64,000 bases of DNA from Modestobacter sp. VKM Ac-2982. Its GTDB lineage: Bacteria; Actinomycetota; Actinomycetes; Mycobacteriales; Geodermatophilaceae. Below are positions 51,560 through 60,272 of this stretch, one piece after another. The position numbers were made by a program, and so were the translations under genes. Every line of letters begins with the position of its first letter. The stretch's first letter is position 1. The notes under the pieces were generated by a model. The model was not told the DNA's origin. It did no database searches and was given only the letters and a program-made list of their open reading frames with translations. The DNA lies in assembly GCF_026967935.1 (NCBI RefSeq), contig NZ_JAPVBL010000002.1, positions 186,001 through 250,000 of the forward strand. The letters are read 5' to 3'.

Positions 51560-53074
51560 ATGAGCGACGTCGTCAGCATCGACCCCCGTACCGGACAGAC
51601 CGCCGAGGTCGTCGCCCAGGAGACCAGCCCCGAGGAGGTGGCCCGGCTCTGCGAGGCGGCGCTGGCGGCCGCTCCGGCCCTGGAGGAACTGGGCCGGACC
51701 GGCCGCGCCACGTTGCTGCGCAGCCTGGCCGACGCGCTGGAGGCCCGCCGGGACGACGTCGTCGCCGTGGCCGACCGGGAGACCGCGCTGGGCTCGGGTC
51801 GGCTGAACGGTGAGCTGACCCGCACCTGCTACCAGCTGCGGCTGTTCGCCGAGGTCCTCGAGGAGGGCAGCTATCTCGAGGCGACGATCGACCACGCCGG
51901 CGACAGCCCGATGGGCCCCCGCCCGGACCTGCGCCGGATGCTGCTGCCGATCGGGCCGATCGCGGTGTTCGGCGCCAGCAACTTCCCGCTGGCGTTCTCG
52001 GTGCCCGGCGGTGACACCGCCTCCGCGCTGGCCGCCGGCTGCCCGGTCGTCGTCAAGGCGCACGGCTCGCACCCGGCGACGTCCCAGCTCTGCTTCGAGG
52101 TGCTCACGGCGGCCGCCCGCGACGCCGGCGCCCCCGAGGGGACCCTCGGCCTGGTGCACGGCCTGCAGGCCGGTGCCGACCTGGTCGCCCACCCGGCCAT
52201 CCGCGCCGTCGGCTTCACCGGTTCGGTCAACGGCGGCCGTGCGCTGCTGCAGATCATCGAGCAGCGCCCCGACCCGATCCCGTTCTTCGGCGAGCTGAGC
52301 AGCCTGAACCCGGTGGTGGTCACCCCGCAGGCCGCCGCCGAGCGCGGGACCCAGCTCGGGGGCGAGCTGGTCGGCTCCTTCACCCTGGGCGCCGGGCAGT
52401 TCTGCACCAAGCCCGGCCTGGTGCTGGTGCCCACCGGTGCCGCCGGTGACGAGGTCGTGGACGCGATGGCCGAGGCGGTGCGCGGCAGCAGCCCGCAGGT
52501 CCTGCTCAACGAGGGCATCGCGGCGTCCTTCGGGAAGCTGTCCGCCGCCATCGCCGGCGCACCCGGCGTCACCGCTGTCGCCCGCGGCACCGAGGCCGAC
52601 GGCGCCGGCTTCACCGCGACGCCGCTGCTGCTCACCACCCCGGCCGCCCAGCTGCCCGAGCAGGTCACCGAGGAGGTCTTCGGCCCGGTGACCGTGGTGG
52701 TCCGCTACGACGGCGAGCCGGAGCTCTTCGCCGCGCTGGGGAAGATGCCGTCCTCGCTCACCGCCACCGTGCTCCGGGGCGCGGGGGAGACCCAGCTGCC
52801 GCTGGCGGTCTCCCAGGAGCTGCGCACCCGGGCCGGCCGGCTGGTCTACGACGCCTACCCGACCGGGGTGGCGGTCTCCTGGGCCCAGCACCACGGTGGC
52901 CCGTGGCCGTCCACCAACTCCCAGCACACCTCGGTCGGCACGTCCGCGATCCGCCGCTTCCTGCGCCCGGTCACCTGGCAGGGTGCACCGGCCGAGCTGC
53001 TGCCCGCCGAGCTGACCGACCAGGGCACCGGCATCCCGCGGCGGGTGGACGGCGTCCTGCAGCTGCCGGCGTGA
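51560..53074 (+). CDS. 2,5-dioxovalerate (2-oxoglutarate semialdehyde) dehydrogenase
   Basis: This 504-residue NADP-type aldehyde dehydrogenase has GPIAVFGASNFPLAFS, VKAHGSHP (cofactor), FTGSVNGGRALL, ELSSLNPVVV (Glu) and GAGQFCTKPGLVL (catalytic Cys near residue 284). This sequence style is that of 2-oxoglutarate semialdehyde dehydrogenases next to KdgD. It finishes aldarate breakdown by giving 2-oxoglutarate. The start ATG follows AAGAGGAG. Confidence 0.93.
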   Translation: MSDVVSIDPRTGQTAEVVAQETSPEEVARLCEAALAAAPALEELGRTGRATLLRSLADALEARRDDVVAVADRETALGSGRLNGELTRTCYQLRLFAEVLEEGSYLEATIDHAGDSPMGPRPDLRRMLLPIGPIAVFGASNFPLAFSVPGGDTASALAAGCPVVVKAHGSHPATSQLCFEVLTAAARDAGAPEGTLGLVHGLQAGADLVAHPAIRAVGFTGSVNGGRALLQIIEQRPDPIPFFGELSSLNPVVVTPQAAAERGTQLGGELVGSFTLGAGQFCTKPGLVLVPTGAAGDEVVDAMAEAVRGSSPQVLLNEGIAASFGKLSAAIAGAPGVTAVARGTEADGAGFTATPLLLTTPAAQLPEQVTEEVFGPVTVVVRYDGEPELFAALGKMPSSLTATVLRGAGETQLPLAVSQELRTRAGRLVYDAYPTGVAVSWAQHHGGPWPSTNSQHTSVGTSAIRRFLRPVTWQGAPAELLPAELTDQGTGIPRRVDGVLQLPA

Positions 53075-53934
53075 GCGCCCGGGTCGCGCTGGTCAGCAGC
53101 GAGCGGGGGCTGCGGGTCGACCCGGACCTGCCGATCGCCGCCTCGGCGCTGCACGGCGCCGGCCTGGCCGTCGAGCTGGTCCGCTGGGACGACGGGGACG
53201 TCGACTGGGCCGGCTTCGACCTGGCCGTCGTCCGGTCCTGCTGGGACTACGCCTGGCGGCGGGCGGAGTTCCTCGCCTGGGCGGCCGCCGTGCCCCGGCT
53301 GCGCAACCCGGCAGCGGTGCTGGCCTGGAACACCGACAAGACCCACCTGCGCGACGTGGCCGCCGCCGGGCTGCCCGTCGTGCCCACCGTCTGGGGTCCG
53401 ACCAGCGCCGACGAGCTGCCGGACGCCGGGGAGTGGGTGGTCAAGCCGTCGATCTCGGCCGGCTCCCGGGACACCGCCCGCTGGACCGATCCGGCGGCGG
53501 CGCTCGGGCACGTCGCCGAGCTCACCGCCGCCGGCCGGACGGCGATGGTGCAGCCCTACCTGGCCAGCGTGGACGACGCCGGGGAGACCGCGATGCTCTT
53601 CCTCGGCGGCCGGTTCTCCCACGCCGTGCGCAAGGGCCCGCTGCTGCAGCGTGGGGAGGGCGTGCGCCAGGACCGGGACAGCCGTGGTGACCTGCGCGCG
53701 GTCGACCCGACGCCGGCGCAGCGGGCGGTCGCCCAGGCCGTCTTCGACTCGGTGCCGGACCTGGTGCCGGGGGCCGAGCCGCCGCTGTACGCCCGGATCG
53801 ACCTGGTGGCCGACGACGCAGGCCGCCCGGTGCTGCTCGAGCTGGAGCTCACCGAGCCCAGCCTCTTCCTGCCGCAGGCGCCGGAGACGGCGCTGGCGCA
53901 GTGGGTGACCGCGGTGACGGCCGCGACCCGGTGA
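53071..53934 (+). CDS. ATP-grasp domain protein, unknown substrate
   Basis: The product is 287 residues, GTG in a GTGA overlap with the dehydrogenase gene. The N-terminal pre-ATP-grasp fold reads RVALVSSERGL and DLAVVRSCWDYAWRRAEFLAWA. The ATP-grasp core contains WVVKPSISAGSRDTARW (Lys contact), AMVQPYLASVDDAGETAMLFLGG, and LLELELTEPSLFL, where the last Glu and Thr replace the usual E-x-N metal ligands. RimK/glutathione-synthase relatives make amide bonds between a carboxylate and an amine. Why it is coupled to aldarate catabolism is unknown. Confidence 0.82.
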   Translation: MSARVALVSSERGLRVDPDLPIAASALHGAGLAVELVRWDDGDVDWAGFDLAVVRSCWDYAWRRAEFLAWAAAVPRLRNPAAVLAWNTDKTHLRDVAAAGLPVVPTVWGPTSADELPDAGEWVVKPSISAGSRDTARWTDPAAALGHVAELTAAGRTAMVQPYLASVDDAGETAMLFLGGRFSHAVRKGPLLQRGEGVRQDRDSRGDLRAVDPTPAQRAVAQAVFDSVPDLVPGAEPPLYARIDLVADDAGRPVLLELELTEPSLFLPQAPETALAQWVTAVTAATR

Positions 53935-53962
53935 CGGGTGCACCGGTGCCACCGGCGACGAC

Positions 53963-54892
53963 GTGACGGCGGTGCTGGGCGGGTTCGCCGCCCTCGCCGC
54001 GGTCATCGGCGTCGGCTGGGTCACCGCCCGCACCGGGGTGCTGGGGGCAGGTGCGACCGGTGTGCTCTCCCGGCTGTCCTACTACGTGGCCACCCCGGCG
54101 CTGCTGCTGCTCACCCTGGCCGATGCCGACCCGGCCGCGCTGCTGACCTCGGCGCTGGTGGCCACCGGCGGCAGCGCGGTGTGCGCCGCGCTGGTCTACC
54201 TCGGACTGGCCCGGTGGTGGTGGCGGTTGCGCCCGGCCCAGCTCACCACCGGGGCCCTGGCGTCCTCCTACGTCAACGCGGGCAACCTCGGCGTGCCGAT
54301 TGCCGTCTACGTGCTGGGCGACGCCTCCTACGTGGCCCCCGTGCTGCTGTTCCAAGTGCTGGTGCTGGCCCCGATCGGGCTGTCCGTGCTGGCCGGGTCG
54401 CAGGGCACCGCCGAGGACGCGCCGTCGCGGTGGCGGGTGGTCAGCCAGCCGGTGCGCACGCCGGTGGTGCTCGGCTGCGTGCTCGGGCTGCTGCTGGCCG
54501 AGACGGGGCTGCGGCTGCCGTCGCTGGTGCTGCAGCCGATCGAGCTGCTGGCCGCCCTCGCCGTCCCGGCCGCGCTGCTCGCCTTCGGCTCCGGGCTGCT
54601 GGGAGCACCGCGGCCGGCCTCCGGGGACGGCGGGGGCCAGGTCTGGCTGGCGGTCGCGCTGAAGACGCTGGTGCAGCCCGCGGTGGCCTACGCGCTCGGC
54701 CGGTGGGTGGTCGACCTGTCCGGCGTGCCGCTGCTCGCGGTCACCCTCACCTCCGCGCTGCCGACCGCGCAGAACGTCTTCGTCTACGCCACCGCCTACG
54801 ACCGCGGCACCGCGCTGGCCCGGGACGTCGTCCTGGTCACGACCGTGCTCTCGGTGCCGGTCCTGGTCGGGGTGGCGGTGGTCCTGGGATGA
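53963..54892 (+). CDS. AEC-family membrane carrier
   Basis: This 309-residue protein has ten hydrophobic segments in two five-helix halves. VNAGNLGVPIAVYVLGD (about residues 110-126) and ALPTAQNVFVYATAYDRG (about 272-289) are the paired N-G/Q-N crossing motifs of auxin-efflux/malonate-type carriers. It is in the same transcription direction as the aldarate operon and upstream of mqo, so a dicarboxylate such as malate is plausible. GTG start, weak ribosome site. Confidence 0.85.
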   Translation: MTAVLGGFAALAAVIGVGWVTARTGVLGAGATGVLSRLSYYVATPALLLLTLADADPAALLTSALVATGGSAVCAALVYLGLARWWWRLRPAQLTTGALASSYVNAGNLGVPIAVYVLGDASYVAPVLLFQVLVLAPIGLSVLAGSQGTAEDAPSRWRVVSQPVRTPVVLGCVLGLLLAETGLRLPSLVLQPIELLAALAVPAALLAFGSGLLGAPRPASGDGGGQVWLAVALKTLVQPAVAYALGRWVVDLSGVPLLAVTLTSALPTAQNVFVYATAYDRGTALARDVVLVTTVLSVPVLVGVAVVLG

Positions 54893-54941
54893 CGGGGACG
54901 GGGACGACGGGCACGAGCGCACGGGGACGAGAGGAGCTGTC

Positions 54942-56447
54942 ATGACGAGCACGGCACCGGAGGAACGGGACGTCGTCCTGATCGGCGGCGGGGTGATGAG
55001 CGCGACCCTCGGGGTGCTGCTCAGCGAGCTCGAGCCGGGCTGGACCATCACCGTGGTCGAACGGCTGGACGCGGCTGGGCTGGAGAGCTCCAGTGCGTGG
55101 AACAACGCCGGCACCGGGCACGCCGGGCTCTGCGAGTTCAACTACACGCCGCGCCGGTCCGACGGCACGGTGGACGTGACCAGCGCGGTGCAGATCGGCG
55201 AGCAGTTCCTCACCTCGCTGCACCTGTGGGCCGGGCTGGTCGAGCGCGGCCTGCTGGGGGAGCCGCAGGACTTCATCCGGTCGGTGCCGCACATGGGCTT
55301 CGGCCGCGGCGCCGACGGCGTGGCCTACCTGCGCGCCCGCTGGGAGGCGCTGCGCGACCACCCGCTCTTCACCGGTCAGGAGTTCTCCGCGGACCGTGCG
55401 GTGCTCCAGCGGTGGCTGCCGCTGGTGTTCGACCAACGGCCGGCCGGTGAGCCGGTGGCGGCCACCCGATCGGTGCAGGGCACCGACGTGGACTTCGGGG
55501 TGCTGACCCGCCGGCTGCTGTCCGCGCTGGCGGAGCGCGGTGCCGACGTGCGGTTCGGGCAGGAGGTGCGCTCGTTGCGCCGCCGCGGTGACCGGTGGCA
55601 CCTCGACGTCCGCGACCGCGGCACCGGTGCACGCCGGCAGCTGCGGACGCCGTACGTCTTCGTCGGCGCCGGCGGGGGCACGCTGCCGCTGCTGCAGTCC
55701 GCCCGGGTGCCCGAGGTGCGCAGTCACGGGGTCTTCCCGATCAGCGGCCAGTTCCTGCGCACCGACCGCCCGGAGCTGGTGGCCGCGCACGCGGCCAAGC
55801 TCTACGGCCACGCGGCGCCGGGTGCGCCGCCGATCTCGGTGCCGCACCTGGACCGCCGGGTGGTCGACGGGCGTGAGCACCTGCTGTTCGGCCCGTTCGC
55901 CGCCTTCTCCCCGCGCTTCCTGACCCAGGGCCGGCTCACCGACCTGGTGCGATCGGTGCGGCGGGGCAACCTGCCGACCCTGCTGGCAGCCGCCCGGGAC
56001 AACCGCAGCCTGATGGCCTACCTGGTGCGGCAGGTGACCCAGACCGCGGCGGCGCGGACGGCCGCCCTGGCCGAGTTCGTGCCGTCGGTGCGCGCCGAGG
56101 ACTGGGAGCTGATCACCGCCGGCCAGCGGGTCCAGGTCCTGAAGACCGCCGACGGCCGCGGGACCATGGTCGGCTTCGGCACCGAGCTGCTCACCTCCGC
56201 CGGCGGTTCGCTGGCCGCGCTGCTCGGCGCCTCCCCGGGGGCGTCCACGGCGGCGGCGACGATGGTCGACGTGCTGGCCGCCAGCTTCCCGCAGCGCATG
56301 CCGGGGTGGGCGCCGCAGCTGCGGCAGCTGGCCCCGACGGGCGACGTCGTCCGCGGCTGGGACACCGCCGAGCTGACCGCGACCCTGACGCACGCCCGGC
56401 GCGTGCTGCAGCTGACGCCGATCGACCCCGGGAAGGGCTCCGCGTGA
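54942..56447 (+). CDS. mqo: Malate:quinone oxidoreductase
   Basis: This 501-residue peripheral membrane flavoprotein starts VVLIGGGVMSATLGVLLSELEPGWTI (FAD motif), then SSAWNNAGTGHAGLCEFNYTP, the Mqo signature. It oxidises malate to oxaloacetate and reduces menaquinone, by-passing soluble malate dehydrogenase. GAGGAGCTG precedes the ATG, and the stop overlaps the next gene by 4 bp. Confidence 0.96.
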   Translation: MTSTAPEERDVVLIGGGVMSATLGVLLSELEPGWTITVVERLDAAGLESSSAWNNAGTGHAGLCEFNYTPRRSDGTVDVTSAVQIGEQFLTSLHLWAGLVERGLLGEPQDFIRSVPHMGFGRGADGVAYLRARWEALRDHPLFTGQEFSADRAVLQRWLPLVFDQRPAGEPVAATRSVQGTDVDFGVLTRRLLSALAERGADVRFGQEVRSLRRRGDRWHLDVRDRGTGARRQLRTPYVFVGAGGGTLPLLQSARVPEVRSHGVFPISGQFLRTDRPELVAAHAAKLYGHAAPGAPPISVPHLDRRVVDGREHLLFGPFAAFSPRFLTQGRLTDLVRSVRRGNLPTLLAAARDNRSLMAYLVRQVTQTAAARTAALAEFVPSVRAEDWELITAGQRVQVLKTADGRGTMVGFGTELLTSAGGSLAALLGASPGASTAAATMVDVLAASFPQRMPGWAPQLRQLAPTGDVVRGWDTAELTATLTHARRVLQLTPIDPGKGSA

Positions 56448-57871
56448 CCGCACTCCACGGCTCGCTGCTCACCGCGCTGCGGGAGGCCGTCGGGCCGGCC
56501 GGCGTGGTCACCGACGCCGACCAGCTGCGCAGCCACCTGACCGACTGGCGGGGCGCGTACTCCGGCGCCGCCGCCGCGGTCCTGCGCCCGGGCAGCACCG
56601 ACGAGGTCGCCGCGGTGGTCCGGCTGTGCCGGGACGCCGGGGTGTCCGTCGTCCCGCAGGGCGGCAACACCGGCCTCTGCGGCGGGGCGGTCCCCGACTC
56701 CACCGGCCGGCAGGTGGTGCTCTCGCTCAGCCGGATGCGGCGGGTGCGGGAGCTCGACCCGGCCAACCAGACGATCACCGTGGAGGCCGGCGCCGTCCTG
56801 CAGTCGGTGCAGGAGGCGGCGGCCGCCGCGGGCCGGCTGTTCCCGCTGTCGCTGGGCGCGGAGGGCAGCTGCACCATCGGCGGCAACCTGGCCACCAACG
56901 CCGGCGGCACGGCCGTGCTGCGCTACGGGACGATGCGCGACCTGGTGCTCGGCCTGGAGGTCGTGCTGCCCGACGGCCGCGTCTGGCACGGGCTGCGCGG
57001 CCTGCGCAAGGACAACACCGGCTACGACCTCAAGCACCTGTTCGTCGGCGCGGAGGGCACCCTCGGGGTCATCACCGCCGCGGTGCTCAAGCTGTTCCCC
57101 GCCGTCCGCAGCCGGGCCACCGCCTGGGTGGCGTTGCCCGACCCGGCGGCGGCCGTCGCGCTGATCGAGGTGGTGCGCGCGCTGGCCGGCGACCGGCTCA
57201 CCGGCTTCGAGGTGATGAGCCGGCAGAGCGTCGAGTTCGTGCTCGCGCACGCCGCCGGTGTCCGCGACCCGTTGACCGAGACGCACCCCTGGTACGCGCT
57301 GGTCGAGCTCAGCGACACCCTGCCCGACGCCGGGCTGGCCGAGGTGGTGGAGACCGCGCTGGGCGAGGCGTTCGAGCAGGACCTGGTGCTCGACGCCGTC
57401 CTCGCGTCCGGCTCGGCGCAGGTCGCGTCGCTGTGGGCGCTGCGAGAGGGCATCTCGGAGGCGCAGAACCGGGAGGGCCCGAGCCTCAAGCACGACATCA
57501 CGGTGCCGGTCAGCCGCATCCCGGCGTTCGTCGAGCAGACCGACCGGGCGCTGGCCGCCGCCGTCCCGGGCATCCGGGTCGTCGCCTACGGGCACGTCGG
57601 CGACGGCAACCTGCACTACAACCTGAGCAAGCCGGTGGGCAGCGACGACGCGGCCTTCCGGGCCCGGGCCGATGAGCTGGCCCGGGTCGTCTACGACTCG
57701 ACCGCCTCCTTCGCCGGCAGCATCAGCGCCGAGCACGGCGTCGGGGTGGCCAAGCGGGACCTCCTCGCCGACTACGAGGACCCGCTGGAGCTGGAGCTGA
57801 TGCGCGGGGTCAAGGCCCTGCTCGACCCGGCCGGGCTGATGAACCCGGGCAAGGTCCTGCCGGCGGGTTGA
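56444..57871 (+). CDS. FAD-linked D-2-hydroxyacid dehydrogenase (D-2-hydroxyglutarate/D-lactate type)
   Basis: This 475-residue protein belongs to the FAD_binding_4/FAD-oxidase_C family. VVPQGGNTGLCGGAVP (residues about 71-86) and GAEGSCTIGGNLATNAGG bind FAD; AYGHVGDGNLHYN and SAEHGVGVAKRD are the metal/substrate motifs of the GlcD/D2HGDH branch. Candidate substrates are D-2-hydroxyglutarate or D-lactate. The GTG lies in a GTGA overlap with mqo, so the two quinone-linked dehydrogenases are co-produced. Confidence 0.9.
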   Translation: MTALHGSLLTALREAVGPAGVVTDADQLRSHLTDWRGAYSGAAAAVLRPGSTDEVAAVVRLCRDAGVSVVPQGGNTGLCGGAVPDSTGRQVVLSLSRMRRVRELDPANQTITVEAGAVLQSVQEAAAAAGRLFPLSLGAEGSCTIGGNLATNAGGTAVLRYGTMRDLVLGLEVVLPDGRVWHGLRGLRKDNTGYDLKHLFVGAEGTLGVITAAVLKLFPAVRSRATAWVALPDPAAAVALIEVVRALAGDRLTGFEVMSRQSVEFVLAHAAGVRDPLTETHPWYALVELSDTLPDAGLAEVVETALGEAFEQDLVLDAVLASGSAQVASLWALREGISEAQNREGPSLKHDITVPVSRIPAFVEQTDRALAAAVPGIRVVAYGHVGDGNLHYNLSKPVGSDDAAFRARADELARVVYDSTASFAGSISAEHGVGVAKRDLLADYEDPLELELMRGVKALLDPAGLMNPGKVLPAG

Positions 57872-57901
57872 GCCGGCGACCCGCTGGACACCGGAGCGAG
57901 G

Positions 57902-58507
57902 GTGACGACGCGGCTGCGGTTCGACGGCTGGATCCTCGGGACCGGCACCACCTCCGGCACCCGGCTGGTCCTGGGGCACTGGCCGTCCTCGCCGCTGGGC
58001 GCGTTCTCCGACGTCATGGTGCAACGGCCGGACGGGCACCGGGTGCTGCTCGCCCCGACCGCGGAGGTGGCCGGGTTCGTCGGGTCGACCTACACCTTCG
58101 ACGAGGTGCAGCTGACCGACGTCGCGGTGACCCGCCCGGACGACGCGACCTGGGCGGTGCAGGCCGGCCCGCTGGCGCTGTCGGTGCGCGTCGGCCGCCG
58201 TCCCGCGCTGGGCTGGGCGCTGCGCGCCGTGCCGGCGCCGCTGGCCCGCCACCCCGGGTGGGTGGGGCTGTTGGACCGGCCGGCCCGCCTGCTCACCGGG
58301 CTGCGCACCACGGGATCGGCCGGCAACGGGCGCACCGAGTGGTACGGCGTGCAGGACCTGCACGCGCTGGTCTCGGTCGAGGCGTCCTGGGACGGCGAGC
58401 CGCTGGGCACGGCCACCCCGGTGCGGCCGCCGGTCACCTTCGGGTTCGGCTCGGTCCCCCCGCGGCCGTCGGTGGTCCGGGTGACGACGACGGTGCAGGT
58501 GCCCTGA
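57902..58507 (+). CDS. Conserved hypothetical protein
   Basis: The product is 201 residues from GTG after GGAGCGAGG. It has no signal peptide or membrane helix and is mostly beta-strand in character, with paired blocks such as WILGTGTTSGTRLVLGHWPSSPLGAFSDVMV and DDATWAVQAGPLALSVRVGRR. I do not recognise a named family. It is 30 bp after the dehydrogenase on the same strand and convergent with the following secreted protein. Confidence 0.7.
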   Translation: MTTRLRFDGWILGTGTTSGTRLVLGHWPSSPLGAFSDVMVQRPDGHRVLLAPTAEVAGFVGSTYTFDEVQLTDVAVTRPDDATWAVQAGPLALSVRVGRRPALGWALRAVPAPLARHPGWVGLLDRPARLLTGLRTTGSAGNGRTEWYGVQDLHALVSVEASWDGEPLGTATPVRPPVTFGFGSVPPRPSVVRVTTTVQVP

Positions 58508-58558
58508 CCAGGCCCCCAGCCGCCCGGCCCCGGGGGCGCGGGACCGGACGGCGGGTGG

Positions 58559-59797
58559 TCAGCGGCGGCCGCCGCGCGCGGTGATCGACGCCAGGGCCGG
58601 GTCGACCTGCAGGTCCTCGTCCACCCGGATGACGACGTGCTCGTTGTCGTCGGGCACACCGGCGGTCCGCCCGGCCGAGCCCGGGTAGTTGTTGTCGTTG
58701 CCGACGACGATGTGGTGGTCGTCGAGCACGGCGATCTGCTCGATGGTCACGAACGGGAAGGTCGCGAACCCGCCCGCCGGGCCGGCCACGCCCTGCGGGT
58801 CGGGCATGGCCATCAGGTTCACCAGCAGCCGCTTGTCGGCGTAGCCGTCCCGGTCCTTGTCCCGGGTGTCGATCAGGTAGACGGCCTTGAGCTGCGAGGC
58901 CGGGCCCTGCGCGTTGTCCCGCTCCAGGATGAGGAAGCGGTTCTGGTCCAGCGCGACCATGTCGCCGAGGGCGTCGCCCGGGACCTCGAACCGCACCTTG
59001 GCCTTCAGCCCGGTGAACGCGCCGCGCCGGGTGTCGAAGCCGTAGATCCGGCGGGTGGCCGGGTCGTCGCCGGCGACGGCCCCCTCGAGCATCGGGTAGA
59101 GGGTGTGGCCGTCGACGCCGAGGGCCATGCCCTCGAAGCCCTTGCTGCCGCCCAGCGTCGGGGCCGCGCCGCCCAGGTCCCACGCCTCGGGGGCGCGGAC
59201 GCCGTCGGGCTGCACCGGTGCCGACAGCACCCGGCCCTGCCCGTCGACGTGCACCAGGCTGGGGCCGAACTCCTCACCGATCCAGAAGGTGCCGTCGGGC
59301 ATCCGCTGGAACGACTCCGGGTCGAGGTCCGCACCGGTGAGCCGGCGGTCGCTGCGGGTCAGCGGGAACGGCAGCTTGCGGTCCGGGTCGGAGAGGCTGA
59401 ACCCGCCCTCGAGGACCGTCGTCTGCTGGGTGGTGGTGTCGATGTGCACGCGGATGACGCGCAGCAGGAAGTCGCCGCTGTTGGCCTTGGTGCCGTAGCC
59501 GTTGTCCTCCAGGACCAGCCAGTCGTCGCCGTCCGCCAGCAGTCCGGAGAAGCCCTGGATCGGCTGGGCGGCGAACGGCGGGGTGACGCCGTTGGCGGGG
59601 GCGGCCAGCGCGCCGGAGGGGACCTGCTCACCGAAGGTGGCCGACGGCAAGACCGAGCGGCCGACCAGCTCGGCCTGCTGCGTGCCGTTGCCCTGGGGCA
59701 CGGTGGGGGCGGGGCCGGCGAGAGCCGGTACGGCGACGGCGGCGAGCAGGCCGGCGGCGGTGACGGTCACGGCGGCACGGCGGGATGGACGGCGCAC
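58559..59797 (-). CDS. Secreted esterase-like phytase-domain protein
   Basis: The product is 412 residues. GTG at 59797 was chosen because AGGGAGA lies seven bases before it; a longer frame to 59866 lacks one. A signal peptide (RRAAVTVTAAGLLAAVAVPALAGP) is followed by a beta-propeller-like region with FSGLLADGDDWLVLEDNGYG, GADLDPESFQRMPDGTFWIGEEFGP and FLILERDN, which matches 'esterase-like activity of phytase' proteins. Exported, probably a phosphoesterase; the substrate is uncertain. Confidence 0.88.
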   Translation of the reverse strand: MRRPSRRAAVTVTAAGLLAAVAVPALAGPAPTVPQGNGTQQAELVGRSVLPSATFGEQVPSGALAAPANGVTPPFAAQPIQGFSGLLADGDDWLVLEDNGYGTKANSGDFLLRVIRVHIDTTTQQTTVLEGGFSLSDPDRKLPFPLTRSDRRLTGADLDPESFQRMPDGTFWIGEEFGPSLVHVDGQGRVLSAPVQPDGVRAPEAWDLGGAAPTLGGSKGFEGMALGVDGHTLYPMLEGAVAGDDPATRRIYGFDTRRGAFTGLKAKVRFEVPGDALGDMVALDQNRFLILERDNAQGPASQLKAVYLIDTRDKDRDGYADKRLLVNLMAMPDPQGVAGPAGGFATFPFVTIEQIAVLDDHHIVVGNDNNYPGSAGRTAGVPDDNEHVVIRVDEDLQVDPALASITARGGRR

Positions 59798-59908
59798 GGG
59801 TGGCTCTCCCTGGGTCGGGCGGCGGAGCGGGGCCCGCTGACCGTGCCGTGGCGAGACGGACGGCACCCGGCATCCCTGTGACCGTTCTGTGAGGGCCGCG
59901 TGAACGGC

Positions 59909-60181
59909 TCAGCCGCCGACGACCACGGCCCACTCCCGCACGGTCCAGCCGGTCACCAGGCCCTGCACCACGTACGGGTCGGCGGCGACGAAGCGCTCCA
60001 CCACCTCCCGCGGTGCGGTCCAGACCAGCAGTGCCCGGTCGTAGGGGTCGGGCAGTGCCCCGGCGAGCAGCACCTCACCGCGTTCGTGGGCGGCGCGGAC
60101 CAGCCCGAGGTGGTCCTCGCGCAGCGCCGCGCGGCGCTCCAGGTAGTCGTCGGCCAGGGCGTACTCGAGCACCAGGTACAT
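59909..60181 (-). CDS. YciI-like protein
   Basis: This 90-residue dimeric alpha/beta-barrel fold protein opens MYLVLEYALADDYLERRAALREDHLGLVRAA, with the His of the YciI family in REDHLG, and continues GEVLLAGALPDPYDRALLVW and FVAADPYVVQGLV. Function is generally unknown for this family. It is divergent from the ADH gene, with a 91-bp gap. Confidence 0.87.
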   Translation of the reverse strand: MYLVLEYALADDYLERRAALREDHLGLVRAAHERGEVLLAGALPDPYDRALLVWTAPREVVERFVAADPYVVQGLVTGWTVREWAVVVGG

Positions 60182-60272
60182 GCCTGCACCCTCACACACC
60201 GGTGCGGCCGGCGGCGATTGCCGGCGCCACGCGCGGGGCACCACGGGCGGACGAGCCGCTCCAGGAGGCACC

